Shown here one piece after another: positions 56,768-64,000 of a stretch of 64,000 nt of DNA. Each line of letters begins with the position of its first letter. Position 1 is the stretch's first letter. Position numbers and translations under genes: made by a program. The notes under the pieces were generated by a model, which was not told the DNA's origin, made no database searches, and saw nothing but the letters and a program-made list of their open reading frames with translations. The stretch comes from Paraburkholderia monticola (lineage in GTDB: Bacteria > Pseudomonadota > Gammaproteobacteria > Burkholderiales > Burkholderiaceae), in NCBI RefSeq assembly GCF_001580545.1, contig NZ_LRBG01000037.1, forward strand, positions 124,001 through 188,000, in the 5' to 3' direction.

Positions 56768-56846
56768 CGCGTGTGGCGTATCTGAAAGCCGATTGCTGAT
56801 TGCCGTTCGATATGTCGCCCGGCGTGAACGCTGCGGGCACCGGGGG

Positions 56847-57530
56847 TCAGTCGTCGGTATAACTCTCTCGCGGAGGGTAGACGCCGGCGAGCCGGGCGAT
56901 CAGGATCGCGACGAACAGGCTGCCGGTGATCTGTTCCACCATGCACATGCCGCGTGCCGGGCGCGTGAGCGGCGTGATGTCGCCGAAGCCTGTGCTCGTG
57001 AGGACGGTGATGCTGAAGTAAAGCGCGTCCGCATAAACGAGCCGCCCCGGCTGCCCGACGACCATGTACGACTGCGGATAGAAGAAGCCGATGCTCGCGT
57101 AGACGTACGCCCAGAGGACACCGATCAACAGATACGCGGCCGCGGCGCCAAACAGCTTGTCCGGCGTCATGATCTTGGGCTGGAACACGTAGCGCAGCAG
57201 ATAGACGACTGTGATGAAGTACAGCACGGCGCTGAACAGCCAGGATACAGCGAGGCTGCGGTCGTCGTCGTGCCACAGGCCAACGTACTGGTACCACATG
57301 GCCGGAATGGCCAGAACCAGTGCCATCACGAACGGCGGGGTCGTGCGGCCCACCGCTGCCACGGTCGCGATGACGAGGAACATGTTGACGACGTTCAGAA
57401 CCAGTCGGCCGCTGTCGCTCGGCGGCACGAACGACACCGCGCCGATGAGCACAACCAGCACGCCGAACAGCCAGAAACAGCGCTGGTAGAAGAGGCGAGA
57501 CAGCGCTACGCGCGTGGTAGTCAAGGCCAT
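56847..57530 (-). CDS. two-pore-like ion channel protein (K+ channel family)
   Basis: 227 residues with about six hydrophobic segments. The pore loop near 175-187 carries the filter TSTGFGDITP, the potassium-channel signature with Phe in the usual GYG position (GFGD). An N-terminal helix bundle of about four segments precedes it, and there is no RCK domain. Preceded by GGAG ahead of the ATG. It resembles Ion_trans_2 proteins; selectivity is inferred from the filter only. Confidence 0.88.
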   Translation of the reverse strand: MALTTTRVALSRLFYQRCFWLFGVLVVLIGAVSFVPPSDSGRLVLNVVNMFLVIATVAAVGRTTPPFVMALVLAIPAMWYQYVGLWHDDDRSLAVSWLFSAVLYFITVVYLLRYVFQPKIMTPDKLFGAAAAYLLIGVLWAYVYASIGFFYPQSYMVVGQPGRLVYADALYFSITVLTSTGFGDITPLTRPARGMCMVEQITGSLFVAILIARLAGVYPPRESYTDD

Positions 57531-57662
57531 GATGACCTCTCCCCTGGTTCGCTGAGAGTCTCTCGCGATTGCGGCGGCTGGCCCGAATGGCAGTTCGTCG
57601 AACGCTTTCGCAGTCGTACGTTTTCCGACGATGAGGCAGTGGTTACGCGCGATCGCTGCCCG

Positions 57663-57941
57663 TCATTCGCGATTGATCAGCAGACCTGCCAGCAGCCCGA
57701 CACCCGCCGCTATCCCGATGGATGCCCACGGATGCTCGTGCACGAAGTCGTCGGTGGTGTGGGCAGCCTTCTTGCCGTTTTCGACCACCACGATCTGCAC
57801 ATCGATGGCCTTTTTTTTGGCGCTTTGCAGGTGCGCCAGCGCCCTTTCGTGTAGCCTGGCAGCCCGTTCGATCGGGGGAGCGCTTTCGGTCTGAGGAACC
57901 TCATTTTCCGGATTGGCGGGTGTGGCATTGGCGTCAGACAT
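57663..57941 (-). CDS. DUF883 (ElaB/YqjD-like) membrane-anchored protein
   Basis: 92 residues from ATG 57941 with GGGAGAAG upstream. A soluble coiled-coil N-terminal half is followed by KKAAHTTDDFVHEHPWASIGIAAGVGLLAGLLINR, the classic DUF883 C-terminal anchor. ElaB/YqjD bind ribosomes at the membrane in stationary phase; whether this copy does is unknown. It lies alone between the channel and OsmC genes. Confidence 0.9.
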   Translation of the reverse strand: MSDANATPANPENEVPQTESAPPIERAARLHERALAHLQSAKKKAIDVQIVVVENGKKAAHTTDDFVHEHPWASIGIAAGVGLLAGLLINRE

Positions 57942-58137
57942 CGTCTTCTCCCTGTTGACTCTCAAAGTGAATAAGTCCCGACACACTTACCCCATAGCAT
58001 GATGACTTGCGTTGGAGCGTTGCAATTGGACCTTGGTCCTATGCGCCCACTACCCGGTCAGACGGCAGCCGAATGAAGGTGGATTGTTCTGACCCATTCA
58101 CGCAGGGCAAAGCCAGGTTGCGCCGCAACAAGAGAAT

Positions 58138-58545
58138 CTAGGGTCGGCAAAGCGCACCGGCCTCGCTGCCGGTTTCGAGTGCCACGCGCACCGGCTTGCC
58201 GAGCGTCCTCGCCACCGGCGAACCCAGCACCGCCGCGCGCACGAGTTCGCGTTGCTCGTCGACCAGCGCGGCGATATCGCGCACCGTTACGTTGAAACAG
58301 GTCTCGCTGTCGCGCCGATCGACGACCACCTCCACGACGATCGCGGGAAGCGTGAACCCCGCCTTCTCGGCCGCCATATCGATCGACATGCAAACGCAAG
58401 CCGCGAGCGCGCTTTCGAGCAATTCATGCGGACGCATGCCGGCCGCGCCGCCGACACCGTTCTTGCTGGTATCTGCATACAGTTGCACGCGGCCGTTGCT
58501 CACTGCCGTGCAATAGCGTTCGCCGTGTCGCGTAGCGCTGACCAT
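58138..58545 (-). CDS. OsmC-family peroxide-reducing protein
   Basis: 135 residues. OsmC fold with the N-terminal GMRPHELLESALAACVCMSIDM motif, which carries a reactive Cys, and a VTVRDIAAL-type beta region. The second Cys is not evident near SETCFNVTV, so peroxidase function is probable but not assured. Divergent from the TetR gene with a 234-nt gap. Confidence 0.85.
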   Translation of the reverse strand: MVSATRHGERYCTAVSNGRVQLYADTSKNGVGGAAGMRPHELLESALAACVCMSIDMAAEKAGFTLPAIVVEVVVDRRDSETCFNVTVRDIAALVDEQRELVRAAVLGSPVARTLGKPVRVALETGSEAGALCRP

Positions 58546-58756
58546 GACTGCCTCCGTTGTTGGAAAACGTCAGCGTATAGACGAACCGCAAGCAGCAAAA
58601 GATGAGCGTCTATTCCGGTATCGACGATCCCATGCTGCGTCGTTGCGCGTTCTCTTGACGCAGATCAAGCAGAGCACGGCAAGCGCCTACCGCCAGGGTT
58701 TCCCCCGCTTCGCCACACCAGAAATTGTCCTAGTATCAAGCAGTTAAAACTAACTA

Positions 58757-58775
58757 ACTCATCAATTAGCTGAGT
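58757..58775. promoter_or_regulatory. candidate TetR operator overlapping the regulator start
   Basis: ACTCA-N9-TGAGT forms an inverted repeat directly ahead of the TetR start in an AT-rich stretch (TTAAAACTAACTAACTC). Autorepression of the export operon is likely. Confidence 0.45.
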
Positions 58776-58779
58776 GATC

Positions 58780-59499
58780 ATGCCCCAGGCCGCCCGCACC
58801 CGAATGGGTCGCCGTCCTCATGCGCAGGACTTCGACGCACGCGAACATCTGCTCGATGTCGCGGTGACGCTGTTCGCCGAGCGCGGCATCGCCAACACGA
58901 CGGTTGCACAGATCGCGGCGGCGAGCGGCGTGACGTCCGCGATGGTGCACTACTGGTTCCAGACGCGCGAAAAGCTGCTCGACGCACTGTTCGAGGAAAA
59001 GCTCGTCTGCGCGTTCGGCGCGATCTGGGACCCGATCGATCCCGAACATGACGAACCGCTCGCGCTGACGCAAGGCATCGTCAAGCGCATGTTCGACGTC
59101 ACCGCCACCATGCCGTGGCTGCCTTCGCTATGGCTGCGAGAAATCGTCAACGAAGGCGGACTGCTGCGCGAGCGCGCTTTCGCGCATATTCCCGTACAAA
59201 AGGTCGCCGCGTTCGGTCAGAACATCGCGCGCGGCTGTGCATCGGGCCAGTTGAACCCGCAGCTCGAACCGTTGCTGCTGTTCAACTCGGTGCTTGCGCT
59301 GGTGATGCTGCCGCAGGCCGCCGCAAAGATCTGGGAGCGCCTGAATCCGCGCGCCGCGTTCGATCGCACGACGCTCGAACGCCATGTCGTTGCGCTACTC
59401 ACGCAGGGCATGAGCGCAACCGCGCCGCCCAGGACCAGGATCAACGCCAGGACCAGGGCGGCGTCCACCGCACGCCGCGCGAAAGGGAAGCCGTCATGA
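58780..59499 (+). CDS. TetR/AcrR-family repressor of the export operon
   Basis: 239 residues from ATG 58780 (a GTG 6 nt upstream is also possible). HTH in the N-terminus (LLDVAVTLFAERGIANTTVAQIAAASGVTSAMVHYWFQTRE) is classic TetR. The C-terminal ligand domain has a WLREIVNEGGLLRE stretch, then an Arg/Ala/Thr-rich tail near 215-239. It overlaps the fusion-protein start by 4 nt, so it is the first gene of a five-gene export operon. Confidence 0.94.
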   Translation: MPQAARTRMGRRPHAQDFDAREHLLDVAVTLFAERGIANTTVAQIAAASGVTSAMVHYWFQTREKLLDALFEEKLVCAFGAIWDPIDPEHDEPLALTQGIVKRMFDVTATMPWLPSLWLREIVNEGGLLRERAFAHIPVQKVAAFGQNIARGCASGQLNPQLEPLLLFNSVLALVMLPQAAAKIWERLNPRAAFDRTTLERHVVALLTQGMSATAPPRTRINARTRAASTARRAKGKPS

Positions 59500-60464
59500 T
59501 CGCGTCTGCCAGCCCGTCCCTTCGTGCCGCGCTGCTCGCACTCTGCGTCGCGGCATGCACCAGCTGTTCGCGACAACCGCCGAACACGTGGCAAGGGTAT
59601 GTCGAAGGCGAGTTCCTGTACCTCGCGTCTTCGCAAGCGGGACAGTTGACCGAGCTCGCCGTCTCGCGCGGGCAAACCGTCGCGCAGAACACGCCGCTCT
59701 TCGCGCTCGAAGCGCAAAACGAAACCGAGGCCGTGGCCCAGGCCAACCAGCAACTGCGCGCGGCCCGCGCCCAGCTTGCCGACCTCGGAACCGGCAAGCG
59801 TCCTCCGGAAGTCGACGTGACGCGCGCGCAACTCGTGCAGGCCGAAGCCGACGCGTCACGCGCCGCCACCCAGTTCCGTCGCGACCAACAGCAATTCGGC
59901 GCGGGCGGCATCGCGCAAAGCCAGCTCGACGACTCGCGCGCGAGCGCGCTGTCGACTGCCGCGCATGTGCGCGAGCTGCAAAGCCAGCTCGCCGTCGCGC
60001 GTCTGCCCGGGCGTAGCGAACAGATCCGCGCGCAACAGGCCCAGGTCGATGCGGCGCAGGCCCAGCTCGGCCAGGCCCAATGGAAGCTCGATCAGAAAAG
60101 CGTGCACGCGCCGCACGCGGGCCTCGTGTTCGACACCATGTATCGCAGCGGCGAATGGGTGCCGGCCGGCAGCCCTGTCGTGCGCATGCTGCCGCCGGAG
60201 AACGTCAAGGTGCGCTTTTTCGTGCCCCAGGGGGTGGTGGGGTCGCTCGCGCCGGGCCGTCGCATATCGATTCATTGCGACGGTTGCGCCGCCGACGTGC
60301 CGGCCGTGCTCAGCTTCATTTCGGACCAGGCGGAGTACACGCCCCCCGTGATCTTCAGCAACGAGAGCCGCGCGAAGCTCGTGTTCATGGTCGAAGCCCG
60401 CCCCCAGATCGCCGATGCGCCGAAGCTGCGGCCCGGCCAGCCCGTCACGGTCACGCTGCAATGA
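59496..60464 (+). CDS. membrane fusion lipoprotein (HlyD/YbhG-like)
   Basis: 322 residues. The signal peptide ends in a lipobox with Cys (LCVAACTSC). A biotinyl-lipoyl-like half motif (YLASSQAGQLTELAVSRGQTVAQNTPLFALE), a coiled-coil region at about 75-200, and a beta-barrel end (VRFFVPQGVVGSLAPGRRISIHCDGC) define the family. It joins the ABC exporter to the outer-membrane factor. The overlap with the TetR stop indicates co-translation. Confidence 0.93.
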   Translation: MIASASPSLRAALLALCVAACTSCSRQPPNTWQGYVEGEFLYLASSQAGQLTELAVSRGQTVAQNTPLFALEAQNETEAVAQANQQLRAARAQLADLGTGKRPPEVDVTRAQLVQAEADASRAATQFRRDQQQFGAGGIAQSQLDDSRASALSTAAHVRELQSQLAVARLPGRSEQIRAQQAQVDAAQAQLGQAQWKLDQKSVHAPHAGLVFDTMYRSGEWVPAGSPVVRMLPPENVKVRFFVPQGVVGSLAPGRRISIHCDGCAADVPAVLSFISDQAEYTPPVIFSNESRAKLVFMVEARPQIADAPKLRPGQPVTVTLQ

Positions 60465-61462
60465 GTACACCCGCTACACCGGCTACACCCGCGCCACCCG
60501 GCAACGCGACCCACCCCGTGCACGCGATCGACGTGCACGGCTTGAACAAGCATTTCGGCACGAAGCACGTGGTCAACGATGTCTCGCTGCGCGTGCAGCG
60601 CGGCGAGATATTCGGCTTTCTCGGCCCGAACGGCAGCGGCAAGACCACCTGCATTCGCATGATGTGCGGTCTGCTGACACCCGACTCCGGCAGCGGCACC
60701 TGTCTCGGTTACGACATCGTGCGCGACAGCGCGCAGATCAAGCGGCGCACCGGCTATATGACGCAGCGCTTCTCCTATTGGGAAGATCTGACGATCCGCG
60801 AAAACCTCGACTTCGTCGCACGCATCTACGAAATGAAGAACCGCCGCGAGGCGGTGGACCGCGCGCTCGAACAGCTTGGTCTTCAAAGCCGCGCGAAGCA
60901 ACTGGCCGGCGCATTGTCGGGCGGATGGAAGCAGCGTCTCGCGCTGGCCGCGTGCATGCTGCACGAACCCGAACTGCTACTGCTCGACGAACCGACGGCG
61001 GGTGTCGACCCGAGCGCGCGCCGCGACTTCTGGGAAGAGTTGCACCGCCTCGCGGCACGCGGCATCTCGGTACTGGTCAGCACACACTATATGGACGAGG
61101 CGGAACGCTGCCACAAGCTCGCCTATATCGCTTACGGCAAGCTGCTCGCGCAGGGCACTTCGAAACAGGTCATCGATTCGCAAGGGCTCGTGACGTGGGC
61201 CGTGTATGGCAACAATCTCGTCGAACTCGGCGACCGGCTGCGCCGCTCGCCCGGCGTCGAGCAGACGGTCGCGTTCGGTTCATCGCTGCATGTGAGCGGT
61301 CCCGACGAGCCCGAACTCCACGCGACGATCGACCAGTTGGCTTACTCGGACCCCGCGCTGCGGATCGAAAAACAGGAAACCGGCCTCGAGGACGTGTTCA
61401 TCTTCATGATGAACCGCTCGACCGACAATTACGCCACCGCTGGCGCGGACAAGACATCGTGA
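60461..61462 (+). CDS. ABC transporter ATPase (YbhF-like)
   Basis: 333 residues. ABC motifs: Walker A GPNGSGKT near 55, Q-loop, signature LSGGWKQR near 148 and Walker B LLLLDEPTAGVDPSAR near 170, with the H-loop STHYMDEAE. The N-terminal 18 residues contain an Ala-Thr-Pro repeat encoded by 9-nt units. Single nucleotide-binding domain (half of a two-domain YbhF). The start overlaps the preceding stop by 4 nt. Confidence 0.95.
   Translation: MSTPATPATPAPPGNATHPVHAIDVHGLNKHFGTKHVVNDVSLRVQRGEIFGFLGPNGSGKTTCIRMMCGLLTPDSGSGTCLGYDIVRDSAQIKRRTGYMTQRFSYWEDLTIRENLDFVARIYEMKNRREAVDRALEQLGLQSRAKQLAGALSGGWKQRLALAACMLHEPELLLLDEPTAGVDPSARRDFWEELHRLAARGISVLVSTHYMDEAERCHKLAYIAYGKLLAQGTSKQVIDSQGLVTWAVYGNNLVELGDRLRRSPGVEQTVAFGSSLHVSGPDEPELHATIDQLAYSDPALRIEKQETGLEDVFIFMMNRSTDNYATAGADKTS
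60467..60493. repeat. 9-nt tandem repeat at the ABC ATPase start
   Basis: Three near-identical units of ACACC(C/G)GC(T/G) encode the TPATPATPAP run right after the start codon. Confidence 0.85.
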
Positions 61463-62610
61463 ATTCCGCGCGCCGCTTTCCACGCTTTTCGCTGATGCGG
61501 TGGTGGAGCATCGTGCGCAAGGAGTTTTTGCAACTGAAGCGCGACCGCATCACGTTCGCGATGATGATCGTGCTGCCGATCATGCAGATGGCGCTGTTCG
61601 GCTTCGCGATCAATACCGACCCGAAGCATCTGCCCACCGCGGTCATCGCCGCCGATCACAGCGAATTCACGCGTAGCTTCATGATGGCGATGCGCAACTC
61701 CGACTACTTCGACATCGTCTCGACGCTGCCCGACGAAGAGTCCGGCCGCCGCGCGCTGGCGCAAGGCAAGGTGCTGTTCGTGCTGAATATTCCGGTCGGC
61801 TTCACGCGCGATCTGGCCAAGGGCGCGCGACCGTCGCTGCTGGTCGAAGCCGACGCGACCGACCCCACCGCCGTGGGCACGGCGCTCGGCGCACTGCCGT
61901 CGATCGCGCAGTCGGTGTTGCAGAAGGACCTCACCGGTCCGCTGTCGTCGCTCGCAGTCGGCCCCGCGGCTTTCGACGTTCAATTGCACCGCCTCTACAA
62001 CCCCGAAAGCCTGACCCAGTACAACGTGGTGCCCGGCCTGATGGGCGTGATCCTGACGATGACGATGGTGATGATGACGGGCCTCGCGATCACGCGCGAA
62101 CGCGAGCGCGGCACGATGGAAAATCTGCTCGCCACGCCGGTGCTGCCGCTAGAAGTCATGACCGGCAAGATCGTGCCTTACGTGGCGATCGGTCTGGTTC
62201 AGGTCAGCATCATTCTCGCGGCGGCGCGCCTCGTGTTCAATGTGCCGTTCGAAGGCAGTCTGATCGCGCTGTATCTATCAGCGCTACTGTTCGTCGCGGC
62301 CAATCTGACGATCGGCATCACGCTCTCGTCGCTGGCGCAGAATCAGTTGCAGGCCATGCAACTGACGATGTTCTATTTCCTGCCCAACATCCTGCTGTCG
62401 GGCTTCATGTTCCCGTTCGCGGGCATGCCGAAATGGGCGCAGTACATCGGCAACCTGTTGCCGCTCACCTATTTCAACCGGCTCGTGCGCGGCATTCTGC
62501 TCAAGGGCGTCGGTTGGACCGACATGTGGCCGCATGTGTGGCCGCTGCTGGTCTTTCTGTGCGTCGTGATGGGTGTCGCCGTGAAGTTCTATCGACGCAC
62601 GCTCGATTGA
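61459..62610 (+). CDS. ABC-2 type permease (YbhS/YbhR-like)
   Basis: 383 residues from a GTG overlapping the ATPase stop by 4 nt. One N-terminal membrane helix is followed by a large periplasmic domain (about 55-180), then five or so helices with the ABC-2 motif TREREERGTMENLLATPVLP near 215. It is the membrane half of the exporter for drugs or metals, and would work as a homodimer. The downstream outer-membrane factor completes the trans-envelope path. Confidence 0.94.
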   Translation: MNSARRFPRFSLMRWWSIVRKEFLQLKRDRITFAMMIVLPIMQMALFGFAINTDPKHLPTAVIAADHSEFTRSFMMAMRNSDYFDIVSTLPDEESGRRALAQGKVLFVLNIPVGFTRDLAKGARPSLLVEADATDPTAVGTALGALPSIAQSVLQKDLTGPLSSLAVGPAAFDVQLHRLYNPESLTQYNVVPGLMGVILTMTMVMMTGLAITRERERGTMENLLATPVLPLEVMTGKIVPYVAIGLVQVSIILAAARLVFNVPFEGSLIALYLSALLFVAANLTIGITLSSLAQNQLQAMQLTMFYFLPNILLSGFMFPFAGMPKWAQYIGNLLPLTYFNRLVRGILLKGVGWTDMWPHVWPLLVFLCVVMGVAVKFYRRTLD

Positions 62611-62622
62611 GGAAGGCCTGCA

Positions 62623-64000
62623 ATGTGTTCCGCTCCTGCCGTTGTCTTTCATCGTGCGGCCTGCCGGTCCACGGCGCTGTGGCTCGCCGTCTTCGGCACC
62701 GGCGCGGCATTGTGCGCGTGTACGGTCGGCCCGGATTTCCATCGCCCTGACGCGGCCGGCGTGTCGAGCTATACCGCCGCACCGCTGGCGGCCAGCACGG
62801 TCGCCACCGATGGACCCGGCGGCGCCGCGCAACATTTCGTGCCGACCGATGTGCCCGGCGACGGCTGGTGGCGCGCGTTCGGCTCGCCGGTACTGAACGC
62901 GCTCGTGCAACAGGCACTCGACGATAGCCCGACCCTTGCGCAAGCCCGCGCGAAACTCGACGAAGCGCAGCAGGACTATCGCGCGCAGGCGGGCGGCACG
63001 CTGTGGCCGCAAGTCGACGCGAACCTGTCGACCACGCGCGCGCGAATCGATCCCGAGGCGCTCGGCTTCGGCCAGCTGGCGCAGGGCCGCACATTTCCGC
63101 CGTTCACGCTGTATAGCGCGCAGGTCACGGTGTCGTACACGCTCGATCTGTTCGGCGCGAACCGCCGCGCACTCGAAGCGGTGGCCGCGCAGGTCGACTA
63201 TCAGCAATACGAATTCGAGGCCGCGCGTTTGACGGTGGCGGGCAATGTGGTGACGGCGGCGATCCGGCGCGCGTCGCTGGCGCGGCAGATCACACTCACC
63301 GAAGCGCTGCTCGCGAACCAGATGCAGCAACTCGACATCGCCGAACGCCGCTATCGCGCGGGCGGCATCTCCGAGGTCGATCTGCTGAGCCAGCGCACCC
63401 TCGTGCAACAAACCCGCGCGACGCTACCGCCATTGCGCACGCAACTCGCGCAGACCGATCATCAACTCGCGATCTATCTGGGCCGCGCGCCGGCGGAATC
63501 GACCGCCATGCCCGAACTCGCCGCGCTCGACCTCGATACGCTGGTGCTGCCGGCCGATCTGCCGCTGACGTTGCCGTCGACACTCGCGCAGCAGCGGCCC
63601 GACATCCGCGCGTCCGAGGCGCTGTTGCATCAGGCCAGCGCGAATATCGGCGTCGCGACCGCGAACCTGTATCCGCGCATCACGCTGTCGGGCAGCGCCG
63701 CGACCGAACGCATCAGCGTGTCCGACCTGCTGACGGGTTTCAACGTGTGGAATTTCGGCGCGGGTCTCACGCAGCCGCTGTTTCACGGCGGTGAACTGCT
63801 GGCGCGCAAGCATTCGTCCGAGGCGGCCTACCAGGCGGCGCTCGCCGTCTATAAGCAAACCGTGCTGCAAGGACTGCAACAGGTCGCCGACGCGCTGCGC
63901 GCGCTCGATCAGGACGCGATCGCTTTGCAGGCGCTCGACGCCGCGCAGCGCAGCGCGCAACACAGCGCCGGGATTGCGGGTCAGCGTTATGCGGCGGGCG
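62623..64000 (+). CDS. outer-membrane efflux lipoprotein (NodT/OprM family), cut at the window end
   Basis: 459 residues are visible and the frame is open at the right edge. Signal peptide with a lipobox (LCACTVGPDF), then the outer membrane factor repeats: VDANLSTTRARIDPEALGFG, YTLDLFGANRRALEAVAAQVD, and the second repeat LTQPLFHGGELLARKHSSEAAYQAALAVYKQTV. It is the tunnel partner of the fusion protein and the ABC pair. It starts 12 nt after the permease stop in the same operon. Confidence 0.94.
   Translation, partial: MCSAPAVVFHRAACRSTALWLAVFGTGAALCACTVGPDFHRPDAAGVSSYTAAPLAASTVATDGPGGAAQHFVPTDVPGDGWWRAFGSPVLNALVQQALDDSPTLAQARAKLDEAQQDYRAQAGGTLWPQVDANLSTTRARIDPEALGFGQLAQGRTFPPFTLYSAQVTVSYTLDLFGANRRALEAVAAQVDYQQYEFEAARLTVAGNVVTAAIRRASLARQITLTEALLANQMQQLDIAERRYRAGGISEVDLLSQRTLVQQTRATLPPLRTQLAQTDHQLAIYLGRAPAESTAMPELAALDLDTLVLPADLPLTLPSTLAQQRPDIRASEALLHQASANIGVATANLYPRITLSGSAATERISVSDLLTGFNVWNFGAGLTQPLFHGGELLARKHSSEAAYQAALAVYKQTVLQGLQQVADALRALDQDAIALQALDAAQRSAQHSAGIAGQRYAAG

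Noticed and set aside
56583..57854. A 423-codon plus-strand frame opposite the channel and DUF883 genes
   Set aside because: Both genes on the other strand have clear family features; this one has none.

Overview
The window is GC-rich, densely coded DNA. It carries a complete type VI secretion locus, many LysR/AraC/TetR regulators, short-chain dehydrogenases, and an H1-tailed HU protein. That combination fits a beta-proteobacterium of the Burkholderiaceae (Paraburkholderia/Caballeronia/Burkholderia type). The assignment is inferred from gene families and codon use, not from a database search. No rRNA, tRNA, CRISPR array, prophage or complete insertion sequence was recognised.

Layout. (1) 1-450: the 5' part of a short-chain dehydrogenase on the minus strand, followed by about 0.8 kb of degenerate DNA with a cyclase fragment. 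(2) 1.3-27.8 kb: the T6SS region. The structural genes hcp, tssA, B, C, E, F, G, clpV, a DUF4280 (PAAR-like) gene, vgrG, fha, tssK, tssL, tssM and tagF all lie on the minus strand with overlaps or short gaps. A plus-strand block runs head-on into tagF: a 44-aa protein, a 511-aa protein with hydrophobic helices, a FecR-like periplasmic protein, a membrane sensor with a CxxCH haem motif and HAMP domain, a Ser/Thr kinase and a PP2C phosphatase. Kinase, phosphatase, FHA protein and TagF together make the threonine-phosphorylation switch known from other T6SSs. No tssJ is visible, and TssL carries an OmpA-like peptidoglycan-binding domain. (3) 28-34.5 kb: an ECF sigma/anti-sigma pair, a BON-domain protein, an AraC/SDR divergent pair, an alpha/beta hydrolase and a LysR regulator. 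(4) 35.1-40.3 kb: an unusual REC-LuxR HTH-PAS-pseudokinase protein, an autotransporter and a nearly canonical HD-GYP protein 2 nt behind it, plausibly a surface-adhesion/c-di-GMP unit. (5) 40.5-47.7 kb: a quinone oxidoreductase with a divergent LysR, then histidine phosphatase, APH-type kinase, SDR, acyl-CoA dehydrogenase and LysR. This operon looks like a split version of ACAD10/11-type hydroxyacyl-CoA catabolism. (6) 47.7-54.4 kb: a sigma-factor remnant, a 35-aa membrane protein, the HU-like protein, a second AraC/SDR pair, an SRPBCC protein overlapping a chemoreceptor, and an orphan 317-aa protein. (7) 54.6-58.6 kb: a double-glycine-leader peptide gene, aldo/keto reductase, isochorismatase-like protein, K+ channel, DUF883 and OsmC proteins. 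(8) 58.7-64 kb: a TetR-controlled export operon (membrane fusion lipoprotein, ABC ATPase, ABC-2 permease, outer-membrane factor) cut by the window end.

The best candidates for something undescribed are the double-glycine peptide (54657-54857), the 511-aa/44-aa pair beside the T6SS switch, the response regulator with a pseudokinase tail, and the split ACAD10/11-like operon. A recurring pattern of short (mostly 9-12 nt) tandem repeats in gene ends and gaps is also notable.
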